Assembly: GCA_034770075.1 (NCBI GenBank)
Contig: CM068383.1
Span: forward strand, 11,683,778 to 11,747,777
From: Aralia elata
Lineage: Eukaryota > Streptophyta > Magnoliopsida > Apiales > Araliaceae
Direction: 5' to 3'
Length of the DNA stretch: 64,000 bases
Below the pieces are notes generated by a model that did not search any database, had not been told where the DNA came from, and saw only the letters and a program-made list of their open reading frames with translations. This document shows positions 23,259 to 34,610 of this stretch, piece after piece; position 1 is the first letter of the stretch, and every line of letters begins with the position of its first letter. A program made the translations under genes and the position numbers.

Positions 23259-25344
23259 TCATTTTGGTACCCAATATTGCTTGGGTCCATACTTATTAGT
23301 AACCTTGGGAACCCAAATCTGTTTGATTCTGGGTCTGTACAGTATAGGGTAAAAATGGTTGAAATAACATTCAGCAGCTTTATGACCATGTTTCAGGCAG
23401 GTATAACATTGAATATAATGCATATTTGTCTGTGAGTATGGACTCCTTTTTGTCTTAGAAATGTGTGGATGATAGTGCTTCACACCTTTTGGCTTAACTC
23501 CCTTCTACTTTCTTTCACTTCTATGATTCATAGTTTTCGTAGAATTGAAGTTATCTCTACGATTCTTGTCAGGCTGGTTCGTAGAGAGAGTCTTGTCATG
23601 TTCTACGACCCTTCGTGACTTGAATGCAGAATTTGACTTACTCTTTGATTTCTTGAATCCTAGAGTGGTGTGAGAGATAATATTTTGATTTGCAGAATTT
23701 GAATGAAAAGTATTAATATCCTGTAGTGATTTCACAAATATAATTTTCTTATTAAAGTTAGGAGAGCTATTATCATTAGCTTCCATAGGCTCAGCCACTG
23801 AGATTTCTGAGGGAGAATTGCAGAAGCCCAGTCCTGATCGGTTAGCCACTGATCTTTGACTAGAGATTATGGTATCTATAGACAGAGAGGACTTGTTCCA
23901 TGATGAGATAATCTTTTCTAGTTCCTGGATTTTAGAGACTAGAATTAACTCCCTCTGAGTATTAAGCTCATTTACAAGTCTTAAGTTAGCATTCTCAGCC
24001 TCAAGATTGGTACATAAGTTAGCCGTTCGTAGAGTAGTTTCCAACTCTACGACTGCTTTCTCTTTTTCTTCTTGAAGGAGAGAATGATGCTTTGACAGAA
24101 TTCTAAACAGTTTCATATATTTATGTAGTTCTATCATGGAGTCATGCATGTCATCTCTAAAATCATCAATAGTTAAATCAGGAGAATAAAAATCAAATAC
24201 CTCATCCACATTGAATTCTTTCTTGCTTTTTCCTTCTTTGGCCATTAAGCATAAGTTGGCTTTTTGAGTTTCTTCATCTTCACCTGATTCAGAACTTGAG
24301 TCGTTGTCTGAATCACTCCATGAACTTTCAGCGACGAACCCTCTTTCCTTTTTCTTGGCTTTGTAGTGGCTTTTGAATTCTAATTTCTTCTTATCCTTCT
24401 TTGGATCATTTCTTGGAGGCTTGGAACAGTTTGCAATGAAATGACCTGGTTGCTTACAGTTATAGCATAAGTCATTTACTTGTTCCTTAGAGCTGCTGTC
24501 GAACTTCCTTTGTCTGTTGTTTCTACTTATAAACCTTTTGAAGTGTCTGACCAGCATAACAACTCCTTCATCATTGAGTTCATCATCTTCATCATCATCT
24601 GAGTCAGATATTTTTGAAGTAGATGCCTTAAGAGCAATTCCTCTTTCTTTCTTCTTTCCTTCTGACAGAGTTTCTGCTCGTTGGGTCAGCTCCAGTTCAT
24701 AAGTGAGAAGATTGCCATATAACATTTGAACAGTCATTTCATGAAGATTTTTTATTCTCTGATGGCAGTGGTTTTGGCATCCCATTTGCTTGGCAGTGCT
24801 CTCATTAACTTGATGATGAGATCTTTATTTGGATAGGTCTTTCCATACGCTCGAAGAGAGTTGAGTAGTACGTTGAATCTTTCATATGTGGAAGTGATGT
24901 TTCCCCTGAGATGCGGGTGAACATTTTATACTGCTGAGTGAGCAAGGACTGCTTGTTTTCTCTGACTTCTTCTGTTCCTTCATTCATGATCAGCAGTGCA
25001 TCCCATACTTCCTTAGTTGTTGTACAGTTGACCACATTTTCAAATAGTTCATCTTCTAGAGCCATGAACAAAATGTTTTTGGCTCTTTTATCTAACTGAA
25101 CTATTTTCTTCTCTGCATCAGTCCAATCTTTCTTTAGTTTGATTGAAACTTTATTTGGATCTTCAGTAGTTGGCGTCAGCTTGGTTGGCACATAAGGCCC
25201 ATTGATGACAGTATCAAATAGATCCTCGTCAATGGCATCCATGTATGCCTGTATGCGAACTTTCCAGTTGGCAAATTTGTCCTTGTTGCACATGGGTGGT
25301 TTGTTTCCTCCGCCTTGCTCAGATCCATTTCTAGTTTGTGCCAT
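23259..25344 (-). pseudogene. gag: Copia F gag (frameshifted)
   Basis: I take the start MAQTRNGSEQGGGNKPPMCN at 25344, shortly after the PBS. Typical copia gag sequence follows: FANWKVRIQAYMDAID, WDALLIMNEGTEEVRENKQ. One A appears to be missing near 24905 and another base near 24748. Reading frames therefore switch through YERFNVLLNSLRAYGKTYPN to YELELTQRAETLSEG. A CCHC zinc knuckle CYNCKQPGHFIANC lies at about 24440-24480, and a second one, CYTCLKHGHKAAEC, near 23400. Between them lie a long Ser/Asp-rich segment and a coiled-coil-like stretch. A gag of this length with this tail fits Sireviruses. Confidence 0.85.
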
Positions 25345-25383
25345 TGATCTACTCAAGCGTGTTAAGCTTTAGATAAGAGAACC

Positions 25384-25398
25384 TGCTCTAATACCAAT
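25384..25398 (-). other. Copia F primer-binding site
   Basis: The minus strand reads ATTGGTATTAGAGCA next to the 5' LTR, a near match to the complement of the initiator tRNA-Met 3' end. Confidence 0.85.
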
Positions 25399-27150
25399 TG
25401 TTAGTTTCCAGAGGCACAAAAGATATCTAGAAGGGGGGTTGAATATATTCTTTTTAAAACTTTTGAAGTTTCTTTCTTCTTTTAGTAGAAAAGATGATTA
25501 AATGATTTGGTTAATATATAGAGTAACTAAGCACAACGGAAAATGACTTGCAGGAACCCCTTGTAGAAATAGATCAATAGTAGAGAATACAATACAGTAG
25601 TGATAAAACAGTTATAGCAGTTGTGAAGAGCAAAGAGATAGAGACAAAGCTTTAACTGGTTCGGAGCACACAAGACTCCTACTTCACTGTCCTACTCCTC
25701 GGGTAGCAAATCCACTAAGGATATCGTTACAACTGAATCACAAAGATTCCTCTAAGACCCGCAGTTTTGGAATACCAGTACTCAATGTACTCTTCAAAGC
25801 CAGTAGCCTTGGAGCTCTATAAGCTAAGACCAGCACCCTTAGAATCTTTGGTACCCTTTGGTACTCAACAAGTCCAGCAGACTTGACTTAGGTTGGTTAC
25901 CTGTTGACCCTTTCACTTGATAGAGAGTGATTTGTTTTGTTGCTACTGAGTTGCTTTGAAGCATATGATTTAATAAACTCAGCAGCGAAGCAAGATGTCT
26001 TTCTATAGAATGATGGAGTTTCAAGTATTATCTTCTGTTCGTTGTTCTTGCTTATTTTGAAACTTTAATCCTTCTGCCTTATGTAGATGCTCTTGAGAAT
26101 CTTTTCGTTGAAATGTGGCCGTTGTATCTGATTCTTCCGTTGAAATGTGGCCGTTGTATCTGATTCTTCCGTTGAAATGTGTTGCTGGGCTTAGGAATAG
26201 TTTATTCCTTGTTGACTGCAGTAGTGGGGTTAGTCAGCTTCCATTAGTCTGGTTTTTTAAGACGGTGGTAGGAATATTGCTCTGACCGTCTACAGACTAT
26301 AGTTGTTTGCTCCCCACTTATTTGTTTAATATTCAACAACTATCTTGGGCAGGTCATTCTACTGTCTAGTTGTTATGGGCAACTTAGAATATTCATTTTC
26401 AGATCTGAGTTGCTCGTTCTGACATCTGACTCCACGTTCTTGCTTAGCCGTAGTGTCGTCAGTGTGTTTACAGTCGTTTGATACTTGCAGATATTCACTG
26501 TGATCTTCATATTTCATTTGATCATTCTGAAATAGCATCAATGCCTTGCCTTTAAGTCCTTCAAAAGAGGTGCTGATTAAGTCTGTGAGAACTGGCATAG
26601 ACTACTCTACGATTTATGAGAGTTTGTCTTGAGATGCAGGGACAACTCTACGTCCTATCGAGAAGGCCCTACGTCCTGCTGAGGAAGCTCTACGTCTTGT
26701 CAAGGAAGCTCTATGTCCTGCCGACAAAGCTCTACGTCCTGACGAGGAAGCTCTACGTCCTGCCGAGGAAGCTCTACGTCCTGACGAGCAAGTTCTACGT
26801 CCTGCCGAGGAAACTCTGCATCCTGCCGAGGAAACTCTGCGTCCTACCGAGGAAGCTCTACGTCCTTTTACTTGGAGTATGGCAGTACTCTACGATCAGC
26901 ACACAAGATCAGCCTAACAACTTTGATATTTTCTATTCTAAGTCCTTTGTACATCACCTTCAATAAAGGACTTTATAAATTGCTTGGATATGACAGATAT
27001 TCAATACAGCTTAGATTATCCCGACATACTTGTTCTTCTCTTTCCTAAGTCCTTGTACATATGTCTTTCATTAAGGACTTCACAATCTTAGCTACTGATA
27101 CACATATTCATTAACAGCACAACATCAAATCTAAACCATGATTCCTAACA
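25399..27150 (-). repeat. Copia F 5' LTR
   Basis: This 1,752-bp LTR has perfect TGTTAG...CTAACA ends. It contains the 21-bp minisatellite at about 26641-26866 (roughly eleven units). It carries one copy of the ~830-bp segment that is doubled in the 3' LTR, so it is probably the ancestral form. Confidence 0.9.
26641..26866. repeat. 21-bp minisatellite in copia F 5' LTR
   Basis: The repeat is the same GAAGCTCTACGTCCTGCCGAG type as at 15624-15862, but with a different order of variants (for example AAACTCTGCGTCCTACC near the end). The arrays have evolved separately since insertion. Confidence 0.85.
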
Positions 27151-27740
27151 AAGGGAGCAAGACAGTTGCTCAATATGAAGCCGAATTCGCGAAGCTCGCT
27201 AAGTATGCACCGACCTTGGTAACAGATGAGGAGACGAAAGCACGTAGGTTGGAGGATGGATTGAGGGCCGATATAAGACATGGAGTGGTGTTGAGCTGCC
27301 CACATATGATGTGGTGCTCAATAAGGCGTTAGTAATCGAGAAGGGCTTAGCAGAAATGGAGAAAGGGAAGAACAATAAGAGAGAAGAGCCATCCAGGAGA
27401 TAGTCGAGCCATGGAGGACCCATGAGAAAGTTGAATACGCAGACCACTAAATTTAGAGAAAATCAAGGAAATAAATGAAATCAAGAGAACAAGTTGAGGT
27501 GTACAAGGTGTGGTAAGAACCACCCAGACAAGGAATGCCGATGGAATACAGGAGCGTGTTTTCATTGTGGAGATTTCGGCCATAGGATTGCACAATTCCC
27601 CAAGAACCCTCCACCTAGAGGAGATGGGATGAAGGAAAAAATAACCTTGGCAAGCCTAGGACCAAATCGAGGACGTGTGTTTCAACTTTGAGGCAGCCAG
27701 AACTAAGGTATGGAACTCTTTTAACAAATGTGTTTAATAA
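27151..27740 (+). pseudogene. gag: Element C gag, C-terminal part (broken)
   Basis: This continues the gag frame across the copia insertion: SKTVAQYEAEFAKLAKYAPT, then RRLEDGLRADIRHGV. A frameshift near 27288 follows, then ELPTYDVVLNKALVIEKG. In-frame stops occur near 27402 and 27475. The zinc region reads CTRCGKNHPDKECRW, then CFHCGDFGHRIAQFP, where the last Cys of the second knuckle is Phe. No protease or RT follows; only about 100 bp separate the end of gag from the PPT. Confidence 0.8.
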
Positions 27741-27822
27741 TTAAATAATAAGTTTTTTTAATCGTATGGTATGTGTATTTTCGTTAAAATTGTGATTTAT
27801 GAATTTGGAGGACCAAATTCTT

Positions 27823-27837
27823 TTAAGGAGAGTAGAA
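27823..27837 (+). other. Element C polypurine tract
   Basis: TTAAGGAGAGTAGAA directly precedes the LTR start TGTAATAATCGG. The upstream GGACCAAATTCTTTTAAGGAG is a mutated form of the usual gypsy pol-end/PPT sequence. Confidence 0.75.
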
Positions 27838-29788
27838 TGTAATAATCGGTTAAAAAAATAATAAAATCAAAAAGATAATGATAATAATAATAATATAATT
27901 AGATAATAGCAGTGTAACTAATAGTTTTTTTAATGCATATCTAAATCCTATAAGGATAAGATAAGTCATTTAAGTTGTAACAACCTTTTAAATTTTAAAA
28001 TGACTCTTTTACCTAGTAACCTATTTTACAAAGGAATTAAATATATTTAAACAACTAGTGAGAGAGAGAATGTCGTAAAATATTATTTGGCTTGGAGTAC
28101 TGCAGAATAGAGAAGAAGAAAAGAGGAAACTCAAAAAGGTAAACTTAAACCCTTCTTTTTAATTGAGATGATCCTATATTATATATGTATAATTAGATTT
28201 TAAAATTTCAATTTTTGATTCTAATAAAGTTTTGAAATTTGTAATACGTATGTAAAATAAAAAGAGATTTTGACAGTAATAATTATATACATTATGGGTG
28301 TTGCGGTATGCATATATGTCTTGAGTATACAATCTGATTGTACCATGTATGGTTGCATAATTGTTAAGTTATTATATATTTGTTAGCTAGACTAGTGCCA
28401 TTTTAGGGCAGTGGGTTAATTTGTATTTATTTATTTATTTACATATTGTACCATGTATGGTTACATGATTGCTAAACTATCATATATAAGTTAGTTGAGC
28501 CACAGCCATTTCAAGGCGGTGGATTTGTATTTATTTATTTATTTACTTACTTATTTATTTATTTATTTATATTGTACAGTAATAAGCATATCAGTGGGTT
28601 TATATATATAAATACATATTATGGTTAAACTAAGAACATAATTATTTTCTTTATTTAATTTAAATTTTGACTCTTAAAGTTATAATATACAGAAAGACTC
28701 TATGACTTCTAGTATAAAATTAATTATGTATTGAGCCAAAATTTACTATAAATGTGTCTAAGATTTGAATTAAAATATGTTGAGTTAGGATAAATTATCC
28801 TAATGATTTTATTTGTTCTAATTTTATATTTAGGATTTGTTCGCTTTTATTTTCGTATTTCGCAATATCGAGGTAAGTGGCTTTCTGAACTATTTAGTGT
28901 TTTTAAAATTATGGTTTGCTTATATGTATGCCTTAGAAATTATTCGGATGCCTAAATGTACTGTTTCAAAATTTGTTATGTTTTATTTGAGGCTTCCATT
29001 TAAATTAAAATGTTATGTTCTTCTATTTCAAACTCCAGAACAAGTATTTATTTTTGAACTGTGAAATGAGATTATATGATTTTGAACTGTGAAAAAATAT
29101 CATTTAGAATATCGATAATACTGAGAAAAGTTTTTGAAATCCTCAGTCCGACTACGTATAGAACCCGTTAGTGTTTACGTTTAGTTCCGGAGTTAATGTA
29201 GGACCTACTAAGGCGCACACCTTTTAGATATCCTTCGGGGAGCGTGCATTTTTATAGATACCTTAGTAGGGTGCTTGAACATTGACACTATCGAACTTTT
29301 GGGCCGTGTTACAGGACTATTGTAACCTTAGTCGCTAGGGTTGTGGATTAAAAGATATATTGTATACATTGAAATTATTTTTGAATTGTTTTAATTTTGA
29401 AAGCATATATACTATTGTTATTGAGCAAAAAGATATTTTGAAAAAGTATTTTTGCAAATTGTACTTGATTCGGCTAGATAGGGAGGATTGTTACTTGCTG
29501 AGCTTTATCGCTCACCCGTTACATAAATTTTTACAGGTCTCATCGTTGATAGCGAAACACTTGTTTGATATGCTTTGGATGGTTAAAGCTAGTTTAAGAT
29601 ATTTTCTTCTTTTGTTGTTGAAATTGTAATAAGACAATTATTTTTGGAAAGCTGCGTCTCCATTTTCGATTTTGATATTTGGTGGTTTTTCATTTAAAAA
29701 TTGATTTGAAAGATGTTTAGTGTTGGGTTTAATCTTTGGGCTTGTGGCGTGTAGCATTTTGGGTCTGTAGCGGGTTTAGGGTGTTACA
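27838..29788 (+). repeat. Element C 3' LTR
   Basis: This LTR runs from TGTAATAATCGG to GGGTGTTACA (1,951 bp). A GA-rich leader (about 28065-28138) ends in AAAAAG|GTAAAC, a predicted donor. The hairpin box TTGCTGAGC...GCTCACCCG lies at 29494-29520 and TTTTTACAG ends at 29536 as a predicted acceptor. The matching 5' LTR is not in the window, or was lost upstream of 2343. Confidence 0.8.
28335..28560. repeat. Two ~110-bp direct repeats with TATT runs
   Basis: The phrase ATTGTACCATGTATGGTT(G/A)CAT starts at about 28336 and again at about 28446. Each copy runs on through 'agtgccattttagggcagtgg' or its variant to a (TATT)n tract. Confidence 0.75.
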
Positions 29789-30315
29789 ACAGTATCATCT
29801 CAACCTTCATAAGTTGGGAAATTTACTTTATACGTCCTCCGTCCTCCAAAGGATTTCTTATTTTTCACATAAATTAAGAATGTCAAATTCGAAGAGATAA
29901 TAAAATAAGTTCCAATTTCGCCATTTTATATGGATTTAAACAATACTAGTGGGACCCATATAATTATGACAAGTACGGGGATACGATAGTATGAAAATTA
30001 CTATCCAAACTATGCATTTTCTTAGTTTTTCTTTGAGATTCGAATCTAACTTATCATACAACAATCCATAGTTGTGTGTGGCTTTATTCTACCGCATTAT
30101 TCGATTGTACCGAGATTACCACGTATATATAAGCGAGGGGTTTAGGTGTCGTTGGTGTTAATCCATCGCATATTACATTGCTTGATCGGTTGTACCAAGG
30201 TTCTCATCTCGTTATAGACGTTGGGTTAAGGTGTCGAAACAATTCCTTCAAATTTGCTTACTAGAAACGATCCGGGCGACGACCACGTCATGCAAGCGTG
30301 TCGTGGAGTCTATCA
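29789..30315. other. Non-coding flank with a possible Stowaway-like MITE remnant
   Basis: No gene is visible. At about 29836-29960 the words GTCCTCCGTCCTCCAAAGGATTTC, CACATAAATTAAGAA and AGTGGGACCCATAT resemble the left half of plant Stowaway-type MITEs (TIR CTCCCTCCGTC). I see no matching right terminus, so any element is truncated. Confidence 0.35.
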
Positions 30316-30917
30316 CTTGTGTTAGATGTATACATCGTTCTGAACGCGATATTGATGGGATTGCTCCTATTGAAGCTAATCAAACTAGAACGAAGTAATA
30401 GGAGTCCTAATCGACTCTTTCTTTGACAATTTGGAAGAACTAATGAAACAATAAGAAGGTCTCCCTAAATCAAGACTTGTGTGATATGTACACAACGTTT
30501 TGAATGCGATATTGATGGGATTTCTCCTTTTGAGGCTAACCAAACTAGAACAAAATAATAGGACTCCTTATCGCCTCTTTCTTTGACAATTTGAAGGAAC
30601 TAATGAAACAATAAGGTCTCCCTAAATCTAGACTTGTGTGAGATGTACACATCGTTTTGAACGCGATATTGATGGGATTGTTCTTTTTGATTCTAATCAA
30701 ACTATAACAAAGTAATAGGACTCATAATCACCTCTTTCTTTGACAATTTGAAGGAACTAATGAAACAATAAGAAGGTCTTCCTAAATCTAGACTTGTGTG
30801 AGATGTACACATCATTTTGAACGCGATATTTTGGGTATTTATATATTGACTCTATTTGCGTACTGTATCTTACATAATTTTACTATATTTCATAGTGCAA
30901 TATATTCTTGTTTTTAT

Positions 30918-30964
<47 letters not shown>

Positions 30965-32131
30965 TTACTATTATGATTTATTTTATGAAGTTACTATGTA
31001 TTAAATAATTATGATAGTTACTTATATATTATAGAATGTCCTATCGTAAGTAATTGTTTAAGCTCGACAACATATATTTTATCAGTTGTTCAATTTAAAA
31101 TACTTCCGTTGAATTTAGGTTTATTTCTATATTATAATTAGTTTAATCCTAATTTTAAATAACACTAACTAAATTAGAAAATGCATAAGAATAAGATATA
31201 GTGATAAATAGATAATTATGATACTAAAAATATCGATAAAAAGATTTTGAAATTAAATTATAGATAAAAAAATAACATGATATTCAACGTCTAATACCTA
31301 TCTTCAATTATGATATATGAACTTGTAACTTATGTCATACCTCGTCCGACATACTTGCTTGTAACTTGGTATTAAGGTGTCGTTATCTAACTAAATGTAA
31401 TCGGGATAACTTATTCATAAATAAGAACAGGATTTAATTAATTAGTATATTATGTAATACGGCTAAATTATTGCGCATAGTTCATGTTATACTAAATTGT
31501 GCAAAATATACGAATAAACTGAGTAGCATTTATTATTTGAGTAGTATAATTTAATCCAAGTACTTGTTATTATAACATATTTGATTAACCTTATTATTTC
31601 CTTTTAAGATTAATTTATTTTGAAAATATGACGTATTATTATATTTAATGAGTATAAAATACAATTTATCAATGGAAGCATGCAAAACATGTCAATAACT
31701 TGCATAAAATAATTGGTGAACTTATATTATCATTGTGGATTGAGTTTTATACATGATATTTACCACCTTTGTTCCAGCCTAAATAGATAACTCAAAATTG
31801 TAACTTTAATATAGCCTACACCATATAAAAAAACGATGTGTACATCTCACACAAGTCTAGATTTAGGGAGCCCTTCTTATTGTTTCATTACACCTTCAAA
31901 TTGTCAAAGAACGAGGCGATTAGGAGTCCTATTACTTCGTTCTAGTTTGATTAACTTCAAAAGGAGCAATCCCGTCATTATCGCGTTCAAAACGATGTGT
32001 ACATCTCTCACAAGTCTTGATTTAGGAAGACCTTCTTATTATTTTATTAGTTCCTTCAAATTGTCAAAGAAAGATGCGATTATGACTCCTATTACTTCGT
32101 TCTAGTTTGATTAGCTTCAAAAGGAGCAATT
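30316..32131. repeat. Foldback-like inverted repeat built of ~158-bp subrepeats
   Basis: Units beginning CTTGTGTGAGATGTACACATC start at 30316, 30476, 30633 and 30793 (last one partial), with spacings of 157-160 bp. Reverse-complement units end at about 31855 and 32014, spaced 159 bp. The arms therefore point towards each other around about 1 kb of AT-rich unique sequence (30830-31830). Long inverted repeats made of tandem subrepeats around a core are the layout of foldback transposons. I see no transposase and could not fix the outer ends or a target duplication. Confidence 0.6.
30923..30961. repeat. (TA)n microsatellite
   Basis: About 19 uninterrupted TA units lie inside the core of the inverted repeat. 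Confidence 0.95.
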
Positions 32132-32692
32132 CGGTTAATGAATACATAATTAACACATATTAATTGGTTTATCATTATTATCAACTAGTTTACTATTTGA
32201 ATATTTTACCTCATCCTTGACGTCCTATTTACTTATTGTTATTATTACTCTGAATTAATAACATCTCAGAGAAATAATATACGGTGAAACATTAATTAAC
32301 TCGTTTTGATTATTGTCGTTCTAGAATTAATCATATTTAATACATGTAATACTAGTATTCTGAAATTTTATTATATTAAGTGTACATCTCTCACATATGC
32401 TTGTTTAATTTAGTTAATTGAAATTGATCATTTTAATAGTATACATACAAAATAAAGTATATTTAACAATAAATGTAACTTGCTTGATTTTACTTACATC
32501 AGAGTTAAATTACGTTCATTGGTGTTTCAGTAATACTCTTGGGCGTATAATGGACGTAATATGTAACCATTTATTCGTAATTTTGTGATGAACTAATAAA
32601 TCCACATAATGATGTAAGTTAGCTTAATACAGCCGATTTATTGTGAATGGCACATAATGAATATTCACATTCATTGTAACTTACTTATTTTT
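32132..32692. other. AT-rich non-coding stretch
   Basis: I see no reading frame, repeat or terminal structure that I can support in this interval between the inverted repeat and the receptor-kinase fragment. Confidence 0.5.
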
Positions 32693-32908
32693 TTAATAAC
32701 AAGAGAGGCAGTATACTTTACAATGATTTGTGAGTTTGACACTCGTATTTATCATTTTTACCTCCATGTACTTCCCTGTGTCAATAACTTGCATTACTAA
32801 GTTAGGAAGTGAGTCGTTTACCCAGCGCTTCAGACTCATATCTCCAAGAAATTGCTCATCATCGGGCTTAGTTCTTGTAAATACTTCCATCAACATAATG
32901 CCATAACA
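32693..32908 (-). pseudogene. LRR receptor-like kinase fragment
   Basis: The minus strand encodes YGIMLMEVFTRTKPDDEQF, then GDMSLKRWVNDSLPNLVMQVID. This is characteristic of kinase subdomains IX-X in subfamily XII LRR receptor kinases (the FLS2/EFR/Xa21 group). The frame then continues with unfamiliar sequence to a stop at 32693, which may be intron or decayed exon. At its N-terminal side the homology ends at about 32908, exactly where the truncated LTR of element A begins. The rest of the kinase, the LRRs and the signal peptide are absent from the window. It is the only recognisable host-gene sequence here, and it marks a rearrangement junction. Confidence 0.75.
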
Positions 32909-33473
32909 ATAGGCTGATCACCTAGAAGTGCTCGTAACTAAGACGGTTTGTAGTTATATTGCTGTGTACCTTTTCAAGAAAGCAAAAGAAAGTTCAAGGT
33001 CTTATGACCACTCAATGTCATTTCAAAAATATATTTTTAAAACGAAAGCAAAGTATTATTCCTGTTTATTCAGAATATTTCACAACTATTGTTTAGGTGT
33101 CGAAGAGAAATGATATGATTGATGATATTATTGTTATTCAACTGTTATACTTGCTGGGCAATTGAATGCTCATTCTTGCTTTATATTAAACATTGCAGCT
33201 AAGTCCGAGCGGGTTGAAGGTTTTGGTAAGGATAAGGGAAAGGGCAGGATGAACGTCTAGATGGCGTCATAGTTTATTTGTATTAGTAATGTTGTAATAT
33301 TAAGACTTATTATATATTTGGAATAATGTTATGGTAATAGAACCTGGGTTTAAGAGTAAGATATATTGTAATAATATAGTAATTACATTAATGTCTAGTA
33401 TGTTGTATGGAATGGGATGTACCATGGAGCACTGGGTCCGGGTTTGAAGGTACTCGGATTTGGGGGCGTCACA
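32907..33473 (+). repeat. Element A 5' LTR, 3' remnant
   Basis: This matches the last ~567 bp of the A LTR at 57205-57770, with a few percent differences by eye. The hairpin box is at 33151-33179, the predicted acceptor TTGCAG ends at 33198, and the LTR end is GGGGGCGTCACA. The missing 5' ~2.7 kb, including the promoter and predicted donor, were lost at the junction with the kinase fragment. Confidence 0.85.
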
Positions 33474-33488
33474 GGTTAGTATCAGAGC
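33474..33488 (+). other. Element A primer-binding site
   Basis: GGTTAGTATCAGAGC follows the LTR and is close to the initiator tRNA-Met complement. The copy at 57771-57785 is identical. Confidence 0.8.
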
Positions 33489-33707
33489 TTATAAGTTTTA
33501 AACCTTAGGTTGGGGAGAACCTTAGGAATATGACCGGAGAGAAAATAGAAGAGTTAGTAAATAAACTCAAATAGAGTTGTTAAAGGGTGAATTGAGGAAA
33601 TTCATTAAAAGACCTAAAAGTATACTTAAAATAAACTATATTTATTATGTGTTATAATATTATATGTTATTGCTATGTACTAATCGAGTTAGTAACTTGA
33701 ATTGTAG

Positions 33708-34331
33708 ATGTTAGGAAGAGGACCCGAGTATAGAGATATCCATGTAGTAAGCGAGGAGCTGATCGCTCGACCCGAGCCAACACCCGAGCGAGTAGCAGAG
33801 GCTGAGGCTCAGATAGAAAGTGACCCGGAAGAAGATTCGAAGGAGGAACCGGAGATGGACCTCTCACTTGATGAGGATCCTTCTGAGTATGAGGAGGAAG
33901 TAGATGATATATTATCGGATGTTGTGCCTTCTGAAGAGAAGGAAGTGGCACCGGCAGACATGAATAATCTGTTTACGGTGGTACTTGACAGGAATGTAGT
34001 GCTGAGAGGTAGAGTTCAAGCCTTAGAGGCGAGGGTACAAGAACTCTTGCAAGAGAGACATGAGTTAGAGGCCTACTGGGAGGCACAGATCGATGATAAG
34101 ATCAGGGCCGAAGATCGGGACAATGACCTAGAAAAAGAGGCCAGGGCTAAGAAGGTGAGGACCGATAGGTCTAACTATGCATTCAGGCCCTCACATTGGT
34201 GATTTCAGCGTAGGGTGACCTATTACCCAGCAGAGGAGGGCCAAACCAAGCACACCATTAGTAGGGATCTAGTGATGGCCATAGCAGATGACGAGTATGA
34301 AGACGCCATTAGGCGTGGTCTAGTTCAGTGA
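33708..34331 (+). pseudogene. ORF0 of element A: acidic coiled-coil protein upstream of gag
   Basis: The frame opens at an ATG that directly follows a TTGTAG acceptor-like sequence. It encodes GPEYRDIHVVSEELIARPEP, then a strongly acidic stretch (ESDPEEDSKEEPEMD ... EYEEEVDD). A coiled-coil-like part follows (VLRGRVQALEARVQELLQER), then a basic tail. A TGA at 34201 interrupts it, but the same frame continues with RRVTYYPAEEG and ends AIRRGLVQ at the stop of 34329-34331, giving about 207 codons. Element B has a clear counterpart (46791-47624, minus) in the same place, sharing the RDIHVV..EL N-terminus, acidic middle, coiled coil and A-(I/V)-RRG C-terminus. I know no characterised function. Shared position and plan in two elements suggest a real element gene. 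Confidence 0.7.
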
Positions 34332-34610
34332 TTAAACGAGGTTTAGATGTGTACCCTGTAAAGATGTAAATCCTAAATTTTGTATATGTAATGGATTATC
34401 TGGTGTAAATCCCATATTTTTAGTAATAGAGGGATATATTTTATGCGAATAGCAGAAGCTATGTGTTACAAGATATATGAAATATGAAGCATATTAATAT
34501 AAGTTTGTTTATTAAATGTGCATGGTGATGAGTATGTGTATGTGTTGTGTTAATAAAATACTTGAGGATGAATAGTAGATTAATAGTGGCATAATTTGTT
34601 TAACAGAAAA

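Larger units (their letters stand above)
13568..27150 (-). mobile_element. Sirevirus-like Ty1/copia element F
   Basis: This 13.6-kb element is inserted in element C's gag. The target duplication AAGGG is perfect (13563-13567 and 27151-27155). Ends are TGTTAG...CTAACA, with TGTAAG at the left after mutation. The minus strand holds PBS, gag with zinc knuckles, protease, integrase, RT and RNase H, then a long env-like frame, PPT and 3' LTR. Integrase before RT makes it Ty1/copia. The env-like frame after pol, the long gag and several PPT-like GGGGGAGC words point to the Sirevirus/Maximus lineage. Every gene carries frameshifts or stops, so it is not autonomous. Confidence 0.9.

Noticed and set aside
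32693..32908. An intact receptor-kinase gene
   Set aside because: Only about 45 codons of kinase sequence are present and homology is cut at the LTR junction; no LRR or other kinase subdomain is in the window.
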